Source: Butyrivibrio sp. (GTDB lineage: Bacteria > Bacillota > Clostridia > Lachnospirales > Lachnospiraceae). Taken from it: 50,714 bases of DNA. The stretch is from positions 1-50,714 of the forward strand of contig JAMPDT010000004.1 in the NCBI GenBank assembly GCA_023665525.1. Reading direction: 5' to 3'. Below the pieces are notes generated by a model that had not been told where the DNA came from, searched no databases, and saw only the letters and a program-made list of their open reading frames with translations. Below are positions 7,021-15,294 of this stretch, one piece after another (the first letter of the stretch is position 1; the number at the start of each line of letters is the position of its first letter). The position numbers and the translations under genes are program-made.

Positions 7021-8574
7021 TCAGAAATTCCAGTGAATTTCAATAGGAACATCCCTAGTTTTTGCTATTTTCTTGCCCACAGAAATATAGTCAATAAGGA
7101 TTTCAACCATCTCTCTGCTGAGATGTTCGGGGTTGGTGTACTTCTCAATCAGCTCACGGCGGTTGTCGCCGACTTCTATCTTGACTTCAATTTCCTCGAG
7201 CTGTTTACGCCTGTCTGAAATGAGTTTCTCAAGACGGTCACGATCAGCAATAAAGTCTTTTGACATCTCTGCATAATCACCGGTGTTGATAATTTCCTTG
7301 ATCTTATCCATATACAAATCTCGAATTCCTTTTGACAGCTCCGCAATACGCTTTTCATAGGCGGCAATGTTGGCAAGAATCGCATCTTTTTGCGACTGCA
7401 GATTACTGCAAAATTCAATGTTCCGTTCCAGAGCGTCCTTGTCAAGATACTCTTCGGACAGCCGATTCAACTCGTCGATCACCATCTGCTCTAATTTGTC
7501 AACCGAGATAAAGGAACCGATACAGGAATCCTTTGCCACATGACGGTTAGAGCATTGCAGATAATGCTTGCCACGATTTTTGGAAGAGCGCATCACATAT
7601 CCGCAGTTGGAACAACGTGCTTTCCTTGCAAACAGACCAATGGTGCCCGCATCAAAGGGCTTTGCTCTTTCACTAATCATCTTCTGCACTCTGTCCCACA
7701 AGGGACGGTCGATGATAGGTTCGTGCGTGCTTTCTACAATGTACCATTGGCTTTTGGGTCGGGGTTTGTTCTGCTTGGTTTTGTAGGAAATACTGCCGTA
7801 CTTGCCCTGTACCATATTGCCGATGTAGATCTCGTTTGTCAGCATATCGGAAATCGCAAAATATTTCCAAAGCGTGCTATTCTTGGCAGTGGGCTGTTTG
7901 TAGCGCAGGCCTTTCAGGCGTTTATATTCGGTTGGATTTGGGAGACCCCTGGCATTGAGCATACGGGCGATTGCGGTTTTTCCGTAACCCTGTGAAAAGA
8001 GAGTGAACACCTCACGGACAACCGCGGCGGCTTCCTCATCAATAAGCAAATGTCCCTTTAGATTGGGATCCTTTTTGTACCCGTAAAGGGCAAAAGCGCC
8101 GATATGAAATCCGTTTTGCCGTCGGCTGGTGAGAACACTGCGTATGTTATCCGACATATCCTCCAAGTACCACTCATTGACAAGCCCATTGATCTGACGG
8201 GATTTTTTATTTCCTTTGTTAGCAGTGTCGGCATTGTCAACGATGCTGATAAAGCGGATGCCCCATATGGGGAACAAGCCATGGATGTACTTTTCCACCA
8301 GCTCCAATTCACGGGTAAAACGGGACTGTGTCTTGCAGAGGATAATATCAAATTTACGTTCCTCAGCATCCTTCAAAAGGCAGTTGAATTCCGGTCGGCC
8401 TCTGTCTGCGCCGGCATAGTTGTCGTCACTATATATGTTATATAGTTCCCACCCCTGTTCCATGGCATACTGCATCAGCATCGACTTTTGGTTCTGTATG
8501 CTGTTGCTATCGTCGATGTCGGACTGCTTGTTTCTGTCTTCTTCGGATAAGCGGCAATAAATAGCTACTTTCAA
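7021..8574 (-). CDS. Large serine recombinase, TndX/TnpX type
   Basis: Excises and inserts the element. Using the TTG start at 8574 the protein has 517 residues and begins LKVAIYCRLSEEDRNK, with catalytic Ser10 in the YCRLS motif. The resolvase domain continues with the LCKTQSRFTRELELVEKYI segment; the recombinase domain has ALYGYKKDP and SDMLTNEIYIGNMVQGKYG; a zinc ribbon (CSNC and two further Cys) lies at about 321-351; a coiled coil and the ending VPIEIHWNF follow. The open frame extends upstream to 8775, but AGGAG lies nine bases before the TTG and homologues as I recall them begin KVAIYCRLS. The stop is about 65 bases from the left attachment site, the usual position. Confidence 0.92.
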   Translation of the reverse strand: MKVAIYCRLSEEDRNKQSDIDDSNSIQNQKSMLMQYAMEQGWELYNIYSDDNYAGADRGRPEFNCLLKDAEERKFDIILCKTQSRFTRELELVEKYIHGLFPIWGIRFISIVDNADTANKGNKKSRQINGLVNEWYLEDMSDNIRSVLTSRRQNGFHIGAFALYGYKKDPNLKGHLLIDEEAAAVVREVFTLFSQGYGKTAIARMLNARGLPNPTEYKRLKGLRYKQPTAKNSTLWKYFAISDMLTNEIYIGNMVQGKYGSISYKTKQNKPRPKSQWYIVESTHEPIIDRPLWDRVQKMISERAKPFDAGTIGLFARKARCSNCGYVMRSSKNRGKHYLQCSNRHVAKDSCIGSFISVDKLEQMVIDELNRLSEEYLDKDALERNIEFCSNLQSQKDAILANIAAYEKRIAELSKGIRDLYMDKIKEIINTGDYAEMSKDFIADRDRLEKLISDRRKQLEEIEVKIEVGDNRRELIEKYTNPEHLSREMVEILIDYISVGKKIAKTRDVPIEIHWNF

Positions 8575-8592
8575 ATGTACATCTCCTTTTGA

Positions 8593-8612
8593 GATAGAAC
8601 AAGCTGTTTTCG
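8593..8612. repeat. 20-bp inverted repeat, left copy
   Basis: GATAGAACAAGCTGTTTTCG, in the leader of the recombinase. Its exact reverse complement is at 15785-15804 near the right end. Confidence 0.85.
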
Positions 8613-8636
8613 TAGTCCTTATAGCATAGTTCGGAT

Positions 8637-8792
8637 CTATAGTCGTGTTTTTTCGCAAAAGTTCACACTCTTGCTTTTCTCCAAAGTATTGATAAGCAGG
8701 GTCCACATTTTCGTGAACTGCTCCTTGGTCGTAGTGTTTTCGCCGCTTTTGAAAACACTTTTCACGGTCGTACACATTTTGTTTTCTTGCAT
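8637..8792 (-). CDS. Small ORF upstream of the recombinase
   Basis: A 51-codon frame from ATG 8792 to TAG 8637, beginning MQENKMCTTVKSVFKS and containing TTTKEQFTKMWTLLINTLEKS, a likely amphipathic helix. It ends about 62 bases before the recombinase start. Small proteins with a TKEQFTKxW-like helix are common just before recombinases in such clostridial elements as far as I recall, but I know no name or function. The ribosome site is weak (GGAAATGG). An internal ATG six codons in is an alternative start. Confidence 0.5.
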   Translation of the reverse strand: MQENKMCTTVKSVFKSGENTTTKEQFTKMWTLLINTLEKSKSVNFCEKTRL

Positions 8793-9427
8793 AATCTATC
8801 CATTTCCAATTATTACTACACTATATGAACAGCGGCAAGTCCGCTATTCCGAGAGTGCGTATTCGAATGATGAAAAGGAAGGTCACATTTGGCAAGTAAA
8901 AAACTTTGGTCAGAGTATTTTTGCTGTTTCTATTCAAAAAGTGGGTGCTTTATCGGAAGCAATGACAATGATGGGATTATCGTTTTCCGATGTTAAATCC
9001 GCTTCCCATTTAGGTTTCATGATAGTCAATATATAGTTGAAAGGTGATTCAATGGTTGGTTTAATAGGGAATATATATGCTAAAAACGTGAATTCAGAGT
9101 AAAAAATCGAAATTTACATATGATTTCCCCTTTTTGAGACTTTTCTATCAAAAGTCTTAGAAGATGATTTTACACTCCGAAATGATTTTGCGATGATTTT
9201 TTGTTTTCCTTATATCTCGTATTTATTGCTTTTATATAATAAGAAAAATGATAGCCGTTTTCGATATGATAAGAGGTAATTTCCCCTATTCCGAAATGAG
9301 TGAGCAAAGGAATTCATTCCGAAAAGAAGGGCATTTAATCATACCGAAAGGTTGTTCCCGATGTCATTCGAAAATAATGCGGATAAATCCGCAAATAAAT
9401 CAAAGATAAATCTACAAAGCTTTTTGA

Positions 9428-9449
9428 AATGACGGTCATTTCCGTCATT
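9428..9449. repeat. Inverted repeat AATGACGG / CCGTCATT
   Basis: A perfect eight-pair stem with a six-base loop (TCATTT), in the non-coding stretch. There is no T-run, so it is probably not a terminator. Confidence 0.55.
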
Positions 9450-9601
9450 CTTAAATGATGATGATTCTCATTTTGAAAGGAGAGGAGATTTATCATTTGT
9501 AAGCGTTCTTAATTCAGAAGCTCCCGTTAGGATTACAACAGCACCGACGCGTTTTTAGTTCGCTTTTAAACGTAAAGCGAGTCTGTTATTGACATAGCAG
9601 C

Positions 9602-9625
9602 ACACTTACAACTGTCGTAAGGTGT
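9602..9625. repeat. Hairpin ACACTTAC ... GTAAGGTGT
   Basis: Stem of eight pairs with one bulged G, loop AACTGTC, followed by GTAAAAC. The shape recalls nick-region hairpins of mobilisable elements, but no relaxase gene is present, so this is only a resemblance. Confidence 0.4.
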
Positions 9626-9745
9626 AAAACTCAGTAAGCATAGCTATCTCCGATTTGCTCAAACAATGGATAACGGTGCGAATCCTGAGATTTATGTTTC
9701 AAACTTGAAAAACTCAATTTATTTTTGGAAAACGCCGAAAAAATA

Positions 9746-9774
9746 TTGAACAATACAGCGTATTGTAGTATAAT
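9746..9774 (+). promoter_or_regulatory. Promoter P1 with operator-like palindrome
   Basis: TTGAAC at 9746-9751, 17 bases, TATAAT at 9769-9774: near consensus. The spacer contains the palindrome CAATAC-AGC-GTATTG (9751-9765), well placed for a repressor such as the XRE protein encoded downstream. Confidence 0.7.
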
Positions 9775-9790
9775 AAAAACAGTTTATATC

Positions 9791-9886
9791 AATGCCATTC
9801 GGCATTGCGCTGTTTTTATTGACGGCTAAAAGCTGATGCTTTGCATCAACGCGGATTGCGCCGCACACAAACACTGTGGTGTTTGC
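9791..9886 (+). promoter_or_regulatory. Chain of four hairpins between P1 and the XRE gene
   Basis: Four consecutive small stems: AATGCC/GGCATT (9791-9806), TGATGC/GCATCA (9834-9848), GCGG/CCGC (9851-9864) and CAAACAC/GTGTTTG (9868-9885). The first is nested in AAAAACAG (9775-9782) and CTGTTTTT (9810-9817), so it could act as an early terminator for P1. This looks like a structured leader or small RNA. Confidence 0.5.
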
Positions 9887-9894
9887 TTTTATGG

Positions 9895-9900
9895 TATAAT
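9895..9900 (+). promoter_or_regulatory. Possible extended -10 promoter P2
   Basis: TATAAT at 9895-9900 preceded by ATGG, about 30 bases before the XRE start. No good -35 is visible. Confidence 0.4.
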
Positions 9901-9930
9901 AACTGTATATAATCATCTCGGAGGTTTCCT

Positions 9931-10152
9931 ATGGTCATCAGTTACAATAAATTATGGAAATTACTTATTGATAGAGGACTTAAGAAGACCGAGCTTGTCA
10001 AGTTGTCGGGCATCACTTCTAACGCTATGGCAAAGATGGGCAGAAACGAATCTGTTCAGGTGAACATCTTGGGCAAGGTTTGCGCTACCCTTGGTTGCAA
10101 TGTGGACGAGATTATGGAGTTTGTTCTAGACGAAGAAAAGGAAGACAAATAA
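9931..10152 (+). CDS. Small XRE-family (Cro/CI) DNA-binding protein
   Basis: A 73-residue helix-turn-helix protein. LWKLLIDRGLKKTELVKLSG followed by ITSNAMAKMGRNESV is the helix-turn-helix with its recognition helix, and VNILGKVCATLGCNVDEIMEFV is the usual closing helix pair. GGAGG lies 8 bases before ATG. It is the first gene of the cargo operon and a good candidate to repress P1 through the palindrome in its spacer. The stop is followed one base later by the next start. Confidence 0.85.
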   Translation: MVISYNKLWKLLIDRGLKKTELVKLSGITSNAMAKMGRNESVQVNILGKVCATLGCNVDEIMEFVLDEEKEDK

Positions 10153-10153
10153 G

Positions 10154-10393
10154 ATGGCACTTGGAAATAAATTGGGCATCACCAGATCCCCGGAACTTGC
10201 AGAGGCAGAGGAGCGCATAAGTAAAAAGAAGGTTGTGGAACTCTTTGAAAACGGCATGCCGGACAGATTGAAGACCGGCACGTTTGCGTCACTGAAAACC
10301 ATTCATAAACATCGTCGCGAGGTTTATATGAAAAGCATCGACCTCAACTACTACGAGGGGTATGCCACCTTCAAGACGGGAGATTTAAGATAA
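10154..10393 (+). pseudogene. Internally deleted Fic protein remnant
   Basis: A 79-residue frame whose two halves resemble the two ends of a Fic protein of about 200 residues. The start NKLGITRSPELAEAEERISK and the run to KTIHK match the usual N-terminus, where the Fic fold would begin. The end REVYMKSIDLNYYEGYATFKT matches the usual C-terminus. The segment between, which should hold the HPFxxGNGR catalytic loop, is absent, and the junction is in frame (KTIHK then HRREVY). The result cannot be an AMP transferase. It might be a dead remnant or a kept mini-protein, for example one that coats or inhibits the following Fic protein. Homology is from memory. Confidence 0.65.
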
Positions 10394-10410
10394 CGAAACG
10401 AGGTTCAGAT

Positions 10411-11496
10411 ATGTCAGACAAAATGAAATGGCAATATGATCTGGAAGAATATATCAAGCAAGGTGAACCCGGAAGGGTGGAAAAGAGCGAGGCGTGGCAG
10501 ACCGCCATCGGCTTGCAGGCGGTTGACAGGCTGAAAACCTCTGAATATTTGTTGGATACTGCCAAGGAGCATATCGAGGGCAAGATCAGTATTGACGAGG
10601 CGCAGAAACGAATTCAAAGCTATTACGAGCAGCGCACAGAGCGTACCGAAATGGAGGACACTACCAAGGAGGCAGATATCGTCTCGGCAAGAATTGCAAA
10701 GTTGTTAGGCGAAAATGCTTTTCAATTCTCTCCTGCTGAGTGGATTACAATTCATCGCCGCTTGTTTGAGGGTGTGTTCAGTCATGCCGGACAAATCCGT
10801 CAGTACAACATCACAAAAAAAGAATGGGTATTGAACGGAGAAACAGTCATCTATGCGGATTGGAACAGCATCCGTGACACTTTGGACTACGATTTTGCTA
10901 CCGAAAAGCAGTTTTCCTATGAGGGACTGTCGGTGGAGGCATCGGTCAAACATTTGGCAAAGTTTACGTCCGACATTTGGCAGATCCATCCCTTTTGTGA
11001 GGGCAACACTAGAGCAACCGCCGTATTTATGATCAAGTATATGAAAACATTCGGCTTCCGCGTCAATAACGATGCGTTTGAGAAAAACTCTTGGTATTTC
11101 CGTAACGCCTTGGTTAGAGCGAACTATAACGATCTGCAAAAAGGTATTCATTCCACAACGAATTTTTTAGAAATGTTCTTCGGCAACCTCCTTTTAGGCA
11201 CAAATCACGAGCTGAAAAACAGATATATGCATATTGATTATGTGGATGCTGACAATTTCCAAAGTCTCAATTCTAAAATTTCAAAGTCTCAATTTGATAC
11301 TTTGAACTGTAGCTTGGAAGAATTAGCGCTCCTGGAGCTGATCAAGAAGAACCCATCCGTCAAGCAGCAGAAGTTGGCAGATGCCACCGGCAAATCTCTC
11401 AGCACTGTAAAAAGACTTATGAAATCTCTGCAGGTTAAAAAATATATCCGTCGCGAAAGCGGAAAACGCTACGGCAAATGGGAAGTTTTGGTTTGA
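10411..11496 (+). CDS. Fic family protein with VbhA-like N-terminus and winged helix
   Basis: A 361-residue Fic protein; such enzymes transfer AMP (or other nucleotides) from ATP to hydroxyl side chains. About 23-70 resembles the VbhA antitoxin helix bundle (WQTAIGLQAVDRLKTSEYL). The Fic core has the catalytic loop HPFCEGNTRA at 193-202, with catalytic His193. This loop departs from HPFxxGNGRxxR: the second Gly is Thr and the second Arg is missing, as in a common Firmicutes subfamily. The C-terminus (about 300-361) is a winged helix, so the protein may bind DNA. It follows the Fic remnant by 17 bases. As a fused toxin with its own inhibitor it could be a stress or phage-response enzyme, or a regulator of the DUF262 genes. 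Confidence 0.87.
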   Translation: MSDKMKWQYDLEEYIKQGEPGRVEKSEAWQTAIGLQAVDRLKTSEYLLDTAKEHIEGKISIDEAQKRIQSYYEQRTERTEMEDTTKEADIVSARIAKLLGENAFQFSPAEWITIHRRLFEGVFSHAGQIRQYNITKKEWVLNGETVIYADWNSIRDTLDYDFATEKQFSYEGLSVEASVKHLAKFTSDIWQIHPFCEGNTRATAVFMIKYMKTFGFRVNNDAFEKNSWYFRNALVRANYNDLQKGIHSTTNFLEMFFGNLLLGTNHELKNRYMHIDYVDADNFQSLNSKISKSQFDTLNCSLEELALLELIKKNPSVKQQKLADATGKSLSTVKRLMKSLQVKKYIRRESGKRYGKWEVLV

Positions 11497-11562
11497 GATA
11501 AAAGTTAGAACAAAAAGTCTTTTTGTCAGAGAAAATATAAAGTAAAAAGAGGGTTGAATGTT

Positions 11563-13260
11563 ATGAATAGTATAAAATTAAAAGCACTTGGTGAGCTATC
11601 GCAATATTCGTTTTATATCCCTGCATATCAGCGAGGATATCGTTGGACAGAGCAAGAAGTAAAGGATTTATTAAATGATATTAGTGAATTCGTTCCAAAA
11701 GAGATAAGCGACACAGAAGAAAAAACGTGGTATTGCCTTCAACCTGTTGTTGTAAAATCTCGGGCAGAAGATGAATACGAGGTTATTGATGGTCAGCAAA
11801 GGCTTACTACTGTTTATCTGATATTATATTATCTTAATCAAGATTTTATTGAGAAGAGACGAGACAAGTTATTTTCTATAGATTATCAGACACGGAGTGA
11901 TTCTAAATCATTTTTGCAAAATCCCGGCGAGGAGAATGATAGTTGCATTGATTTTTACTATATGCATGAAGCATATAAAACCATAGATAGCTGGTTCAGC
12001 TTACGAGAAGAAGCTCCTTCTTTTGATAAAAACGATTATAGATCAAAACTGAAATTTCATACCAAAGTAATTTGGTATGAAACCACAGAAGATAATGCGA
12101 TAACGGTATTTACAAGACTTAATATTGGTAAAATTAGTCTTACAAACGCAGAACTAATCAAAGCATTATTTTTAAACAGTTCGAATTTTAAATCGGGTAA
12201 TGCTGATCGTATGAGATTGCGCCAAATTGAAATTGCTAACGAATGGGATAATATCGAAACATCATTACAAAACAATAAACTGTGGTATTTCTTAAGTGAT
12301 GAGAAGAAAGAAGATAACCGCATAGAGTACATATTCAATCTGATGAACGACTCTACTGATACCGACCCATACTCAACATTTAGATTTTTCTATGCAAAAA
12401 TGTTTGGAAAAACTGAAGATGATATGAATAAGTATTGGGAAATGGTTCAGGCATATTGGCAACGATTCAACGAATGGTTTAGTGAGCGTGAACTGTATCA
12501 TAAGATAGGTTTTATTCTTACCGTAAAAATTGCAAAAGTAAAGGAACTTTATGATAGTTCCTCGACTTTGAGAAAGAGTGATTTTACCTCTCGCATTGAC
12601 GGAATGATTAAACACCATTTTAGAAACCAAAATTTGTTTGATTTGGATTGCGAGAATAAAAACACAAGGAATGTTCTTTTGCTATATAATATTTTGACCA
12701 TGTTGCAAAACGAGCATGATTCTTCCTACTTTCCTTTTGATGATTTTAAACTCAAAAAATGGAATATTGAACATATAGCGTCACGAAAAGATTCTACTTC
12801 TATTCCCACAGCCAACAGAAAAGACTGGTTATTGGATGTTAAATGCTACATAGATAAAGATCAAGAGGAAGCAACCGGGTTGTTTGCTCGAATTGACGAT
12901 ATGCTCGATCAGGAAACATACACTAACGAAGATGAATTTACGCCTTTATTTGATGCAGTAACTGTCCACTTTAATAAATATATGAGCGAGACAGAAGATG
13001 TGGATAGTATATCAAATTTGGCTCTTTTAGACGAAAAGACTAATAAAGGCTATAAAAACGCCGTGTTTCCGCTAAAACGTAAATGCATAATTGAGTTAGA
13101 TAAAACAGGCGGTTTTGTTCCTATATGCACAAAGAATGTTTTTCTTAAATATTTTAGCGATTATCCTCCTAAAATTTCTTTTTGGACACAAGATGATCGT
13201 GAAAAATATGAACAAGACCTAGTGCGTGTATTAACCAATTATTTGGAGGTGACTAAATAA
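11563..13260 (+). CDS. DUF262-DUF1524 protein, GmrSD-like
   Basis: A 565-residue protein. The N-terminal DUF262 domain (ParB/sulfiredoxin-like NTPase fold) has YQRGYRW at 22-28 and the signature DGQQRLTT at 76-83. The C-terminal part carries a DUF1524 His-Me-finger nuclease pattern: WNIEHI at 400-405 and SISNLALLDEKTNKGYKNA from about 481. This arrangement is that of GmrSD/BrxU type IV restriction enzymes, which cut modified phage DNA. The frame is open from TTG 11554, but ATG 11563 with AGAGGG upstream is the better start. The sequence is much more AT-rich than the host genes. It shares one base with the next gene. Confidence 0.85.
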   Translation: MNSIKLKALGELSQYSFYIPAYQRGYRWTEQEVKDLLNDISEFVPKEISDTEEKTWYCLQPVVVKSRAEDEYEVIDGQQRLTTVYLILYYLNQDFIEKRRDKLFSIDYQTRSDSKSFLQNPGEENDSCIDFYYMHEAYKTIDSWFSLREEAPSFDKNDYRSKLKFHTKVIWYETTEDNAITVFTRLNIGKISLTNAELIKALFLNSSNFKSGNADRMRLRQIEIANEWDNIETSLQNNKLWYFLSDEKKEDNRIEYIFNLMNDSTDTDPYSTFRFFYAKMFGKTEDDMNKYWEMVQAYWQRFNEWFSERELYHKIGFILTVKIAKVKELYDSSSTLRKSDFTSRIDGMIKHHFRNQNLFDLDCENKNTRNVLLLYNILTMLQNEHDSSYFPFDDFKLKKWNIEHIASRKDSTSIPTANRKDWLLDVKCYIDKDQEEATGLFARIDDMLDQETYTNEDEFTPLFDAVTVHFNKYMSETEDVDSISNLALLDEKTNKGYKNAVFPLKRKCIIELDKTGGFVPICTKNVFLKYFSDYPPKISFWTQDDREKYEQDLVRVLTNYLEVTK

Positions 13261-15233
13261 TGAACAAGGATATATATTCCTTTTATGAATTAGTGCAATC
13301 TTATAATGTAAAAGTTCCAATTATTCAAAGAGACTATGCTCAGGGAAGAAAAATAAATATTACTATCTGTGAAAACTTTTTGAAAGCACTGAAGAATAGT
13401 GTTGTTTACGACAAAACTATCAACTTGGATTTTATTTATGGTAATATTGAAGGTGAGGTATTTCTTCCACTTGATGGACAGCAACGTTTAACCACATTAT
13501 TCTTACTCCATTGGTATGCCTTTATGAAGGAAAACAACACAGATGATTCCATTCGTGTAAACCTCAAAAAGTTTTCTTACGAAACGAGATTATCTTCACG
13601 CCGTTTTTGTGAAGCACTGTTGGACAATAAAGTTACTGTGTCTTCTTCGGAAACAATTAGCGAGCAGATTCTAGATTCAAAGTGGTTTTTCATTTCTTGG
13701 AAGCACGACTCTACTATAAGAGCCATGTTAATAACAATCGACACAATTCACTCTATCTTTAAAGACGTGAATGATATATGGGAATCATTAGTCAATAGAA
13801 AAAATATAGTTTTTCACCTGCTGATACTTGAGAATTTTGGTCTTTCTGATGATTTATATATCAAAATGAATGCAAGAGGTAGATTGCTGACACCATTTGA
13901 AAACCTTAAAGCTGAAATACAAGATAAATCATCTAAAAACAGATGGGAATCGGCAAAAAACGAAATCGACAAGTTCTCTTACAAAATTGATGGGCGTTGG
14001 ACGCACTTTTTATGGCATAACTTTAAGAAAAATAATTCTATAGATGATTCACATATGAACTTCATAACAACTATTGTTATGGCAAAATTGTCTACAGGTC
14101 AAATATTAAAAGGTGCTGAACGTATTGAACTCATCAGAAAACTAAACGAAGACAATTCGTATAGAGAACTGATAAAATACATTGATGAGGATACTTTTAA
14201 TTACATCTTTGATTCATATGAATTGTATTGTGATTTGTTTGATTCCAATTCATTCCCTCGCTTAGCCATTGCTATGTGGAGACACGAGCCGGAAAAGAAT
14301 CTTCTTTATCAAATTTTCCTCGGCTCAAACACTTCATATACTCATAAAGTTTTATTTTTCGCACAGACGGAGTACTTGCGCAGGAATAGCACCATAGATC
14401 AAATCAAATACGAAGAATGGATGCGTGTGGTTCGTAACATTGTTTCTCGAGCGGATCTTACTGCAGACGGAAAGAGAAACGATATTGTCAGAAGTCCCGA
14501 CACTTTCTACGGTGCAATTAATTTGGTAAGTGAATTGGCAACCGGCAGTAGCAATATCTATGCCTATTTGAGTGCAACTCCTATATCTTCTTCCTTTGCA
14601 CGAGAACAGGTCAAAGAAGAAATAATCAAATCCAAAATTATAACAAGAAATTCGGACACCAAAGAACTTATACACAAAACCGAGGATAACGAACTTTTGA
14701 GAGGTCGAATTACTTTTGCATTAGAATGTGCCAATTATAAAAACGATATAGACGAAATTGATTTTGATCTTTTATCAAAAATTCAAGTTGTTTTCGAGAC
14801 TTACTTTAATAAAGAATTAGATTGGTCAAATTTGGAATTTGATAAGCTTAGACGAGCTTTACTTACTATTGAGGTGGACGGAAGTTATCGTTATTATAAC
14901 TACTGGTGGTCTTACTGGTATGCAGGGGATGCCGAAAAGAGAAAGTTGTTTCCGTTATACAGAGAAATTGAGTATTTTATTGGCTTGGCAGAGTACAATC
15001 CATATTTCAAGAAATTAGTGATACTATTAATCACTCAAAATTATGATCAAATCATTTCAAATTTTGAAAAGCCAAAAAATATGGAGAATTGGCAATATAG
15101 ACTTATCAAAGAAGAAGGTCTGCTGTTTAATTGTAATGTCAAATATATTGCAATACCTCAAGATAGATCATATTGTTATTTATTGAAGAGCAAACGTCCA
15201 TCAGATACCGAAGGATGCAAAAAGATAAACTAA
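13260..15233 (+). CDS. Second DUF262 protein
   Basis: A 657-residue protein. DUF262 signatures IIQRDYAQGR (21-30) and LDGQQRLTT (71-79) lie at the N-terminus. I see no DUF1524 or HNH pattern in the rest, which is rich in aromatic residues near the end (YRYYNYWWSYWYAGDAEKR). It starts inside the stop of the preceding gene (TAATG) with GGAGGTGA in front, so the two are translationally coupled and probably made in equal amounts. A two-subunit enzyme with one nuclease-bearing and one nuclease-less DUF262 chain is the simplest reading. AT-rich like its partner. Confidence 0.82.
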   Translation: MNKDIYSFYELVQSYNVKVPIIQRDYAQGRKINITICENFLKALKNSVVYDKTINLDFIYGNIEGEVFLPLDGQQRLTTLFLLHWYAFMKENNTDDSIRVNLKKFSYETRLSSRRFCEALLDNKVTVSSSETISEQILDSKWFFISWKHDSTIRAMLITIDTIHSIFKDVNDIWESLVNRKNIVFHLLILENFGLSDDLYIKMNARGRLLTPFENLKAEIQDKSSKNRWESAKNEIDKFSYKIDGRWTHFLWHNFKKNNSIDDSHMNFITTIVMAKLSTGQILKGAERIELIRKLNEDNSYRELIKYIDEDTFNYIFDSYELYCDLFDSNSFPRLAIAMWRHEPEKNLLYQIFLGSNTSYTHKVLFFAQTEYLRRNSTIDQIKYEEWMRVVRNIVSRADLTADGKRNDIVRSPDTFYGAINLVSELATGSSNIYAYLSATPISSSFAREQVKEEIIKSKIITRNSDTKELIHKTEDNELLRGRITFALECANYKNDIDEIDFDLLSKIQVVFETYFNKELDWSNLEFDKLRRALLTIEVDGSYRYYNYWWSYWYAGDAEKRKLFPLYREIEYFIGLAEYNPYFKKLVILLITQNYDQIISNFEKPKNMENWQYRLIKEEGLLFNCNVKYIAIPQDRSYCYLLKSKRPSDTEGCKKIN

Positions 15234-15294
15234 CATAAGATTGTTGCTCTGTTGATTCCTTTTGTATTGCTACTCCGATTTGGATAACACACCA

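Larger units (their letters stand above)
8793..9745. other. Non-coding region of the element
   Basis: About 950 bases with no convincing gene on either strand. A stretch open on the plus strand to 9036 (containing HIWQVKNFGQSIFAVSIQKVG) lacks a ribosome site and may be a gene remnant. The sequence is AT-rich and repeats the motif CCGAAA at 9178, 9292, 9319 and 9345. It holds several inverted repeats: GCGGAT-AA-ATCCGC near 9377, AATGACGG/CCGTCATT at 9428-9449 and CTTAC/GTAAG at 9605-9621. A control, transfer or former replication region is possible; nothing decides. Confidence 0.4.

Noticed and set aside
8575..8775. N-terminal extension of the first recombinase
   Set aside because: The extra 67 codons overlap a small ORF in another frame. 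The catalytic motif of such enzymes normally lies within the first 15 residues, and a ribosome site precedes the TTG at 8574.
8793..9745. CRISPR-like array
   Set aside because: The repeated CCGAAA motifs are too short and irregularly spaced, and there are no spacers or cas genes.
10154..10393. Classic small antitoxin gene
   Set aside because: Its ends match Fic protein termini better than any antitoxin I know; a secondary inhibitory role remains open.
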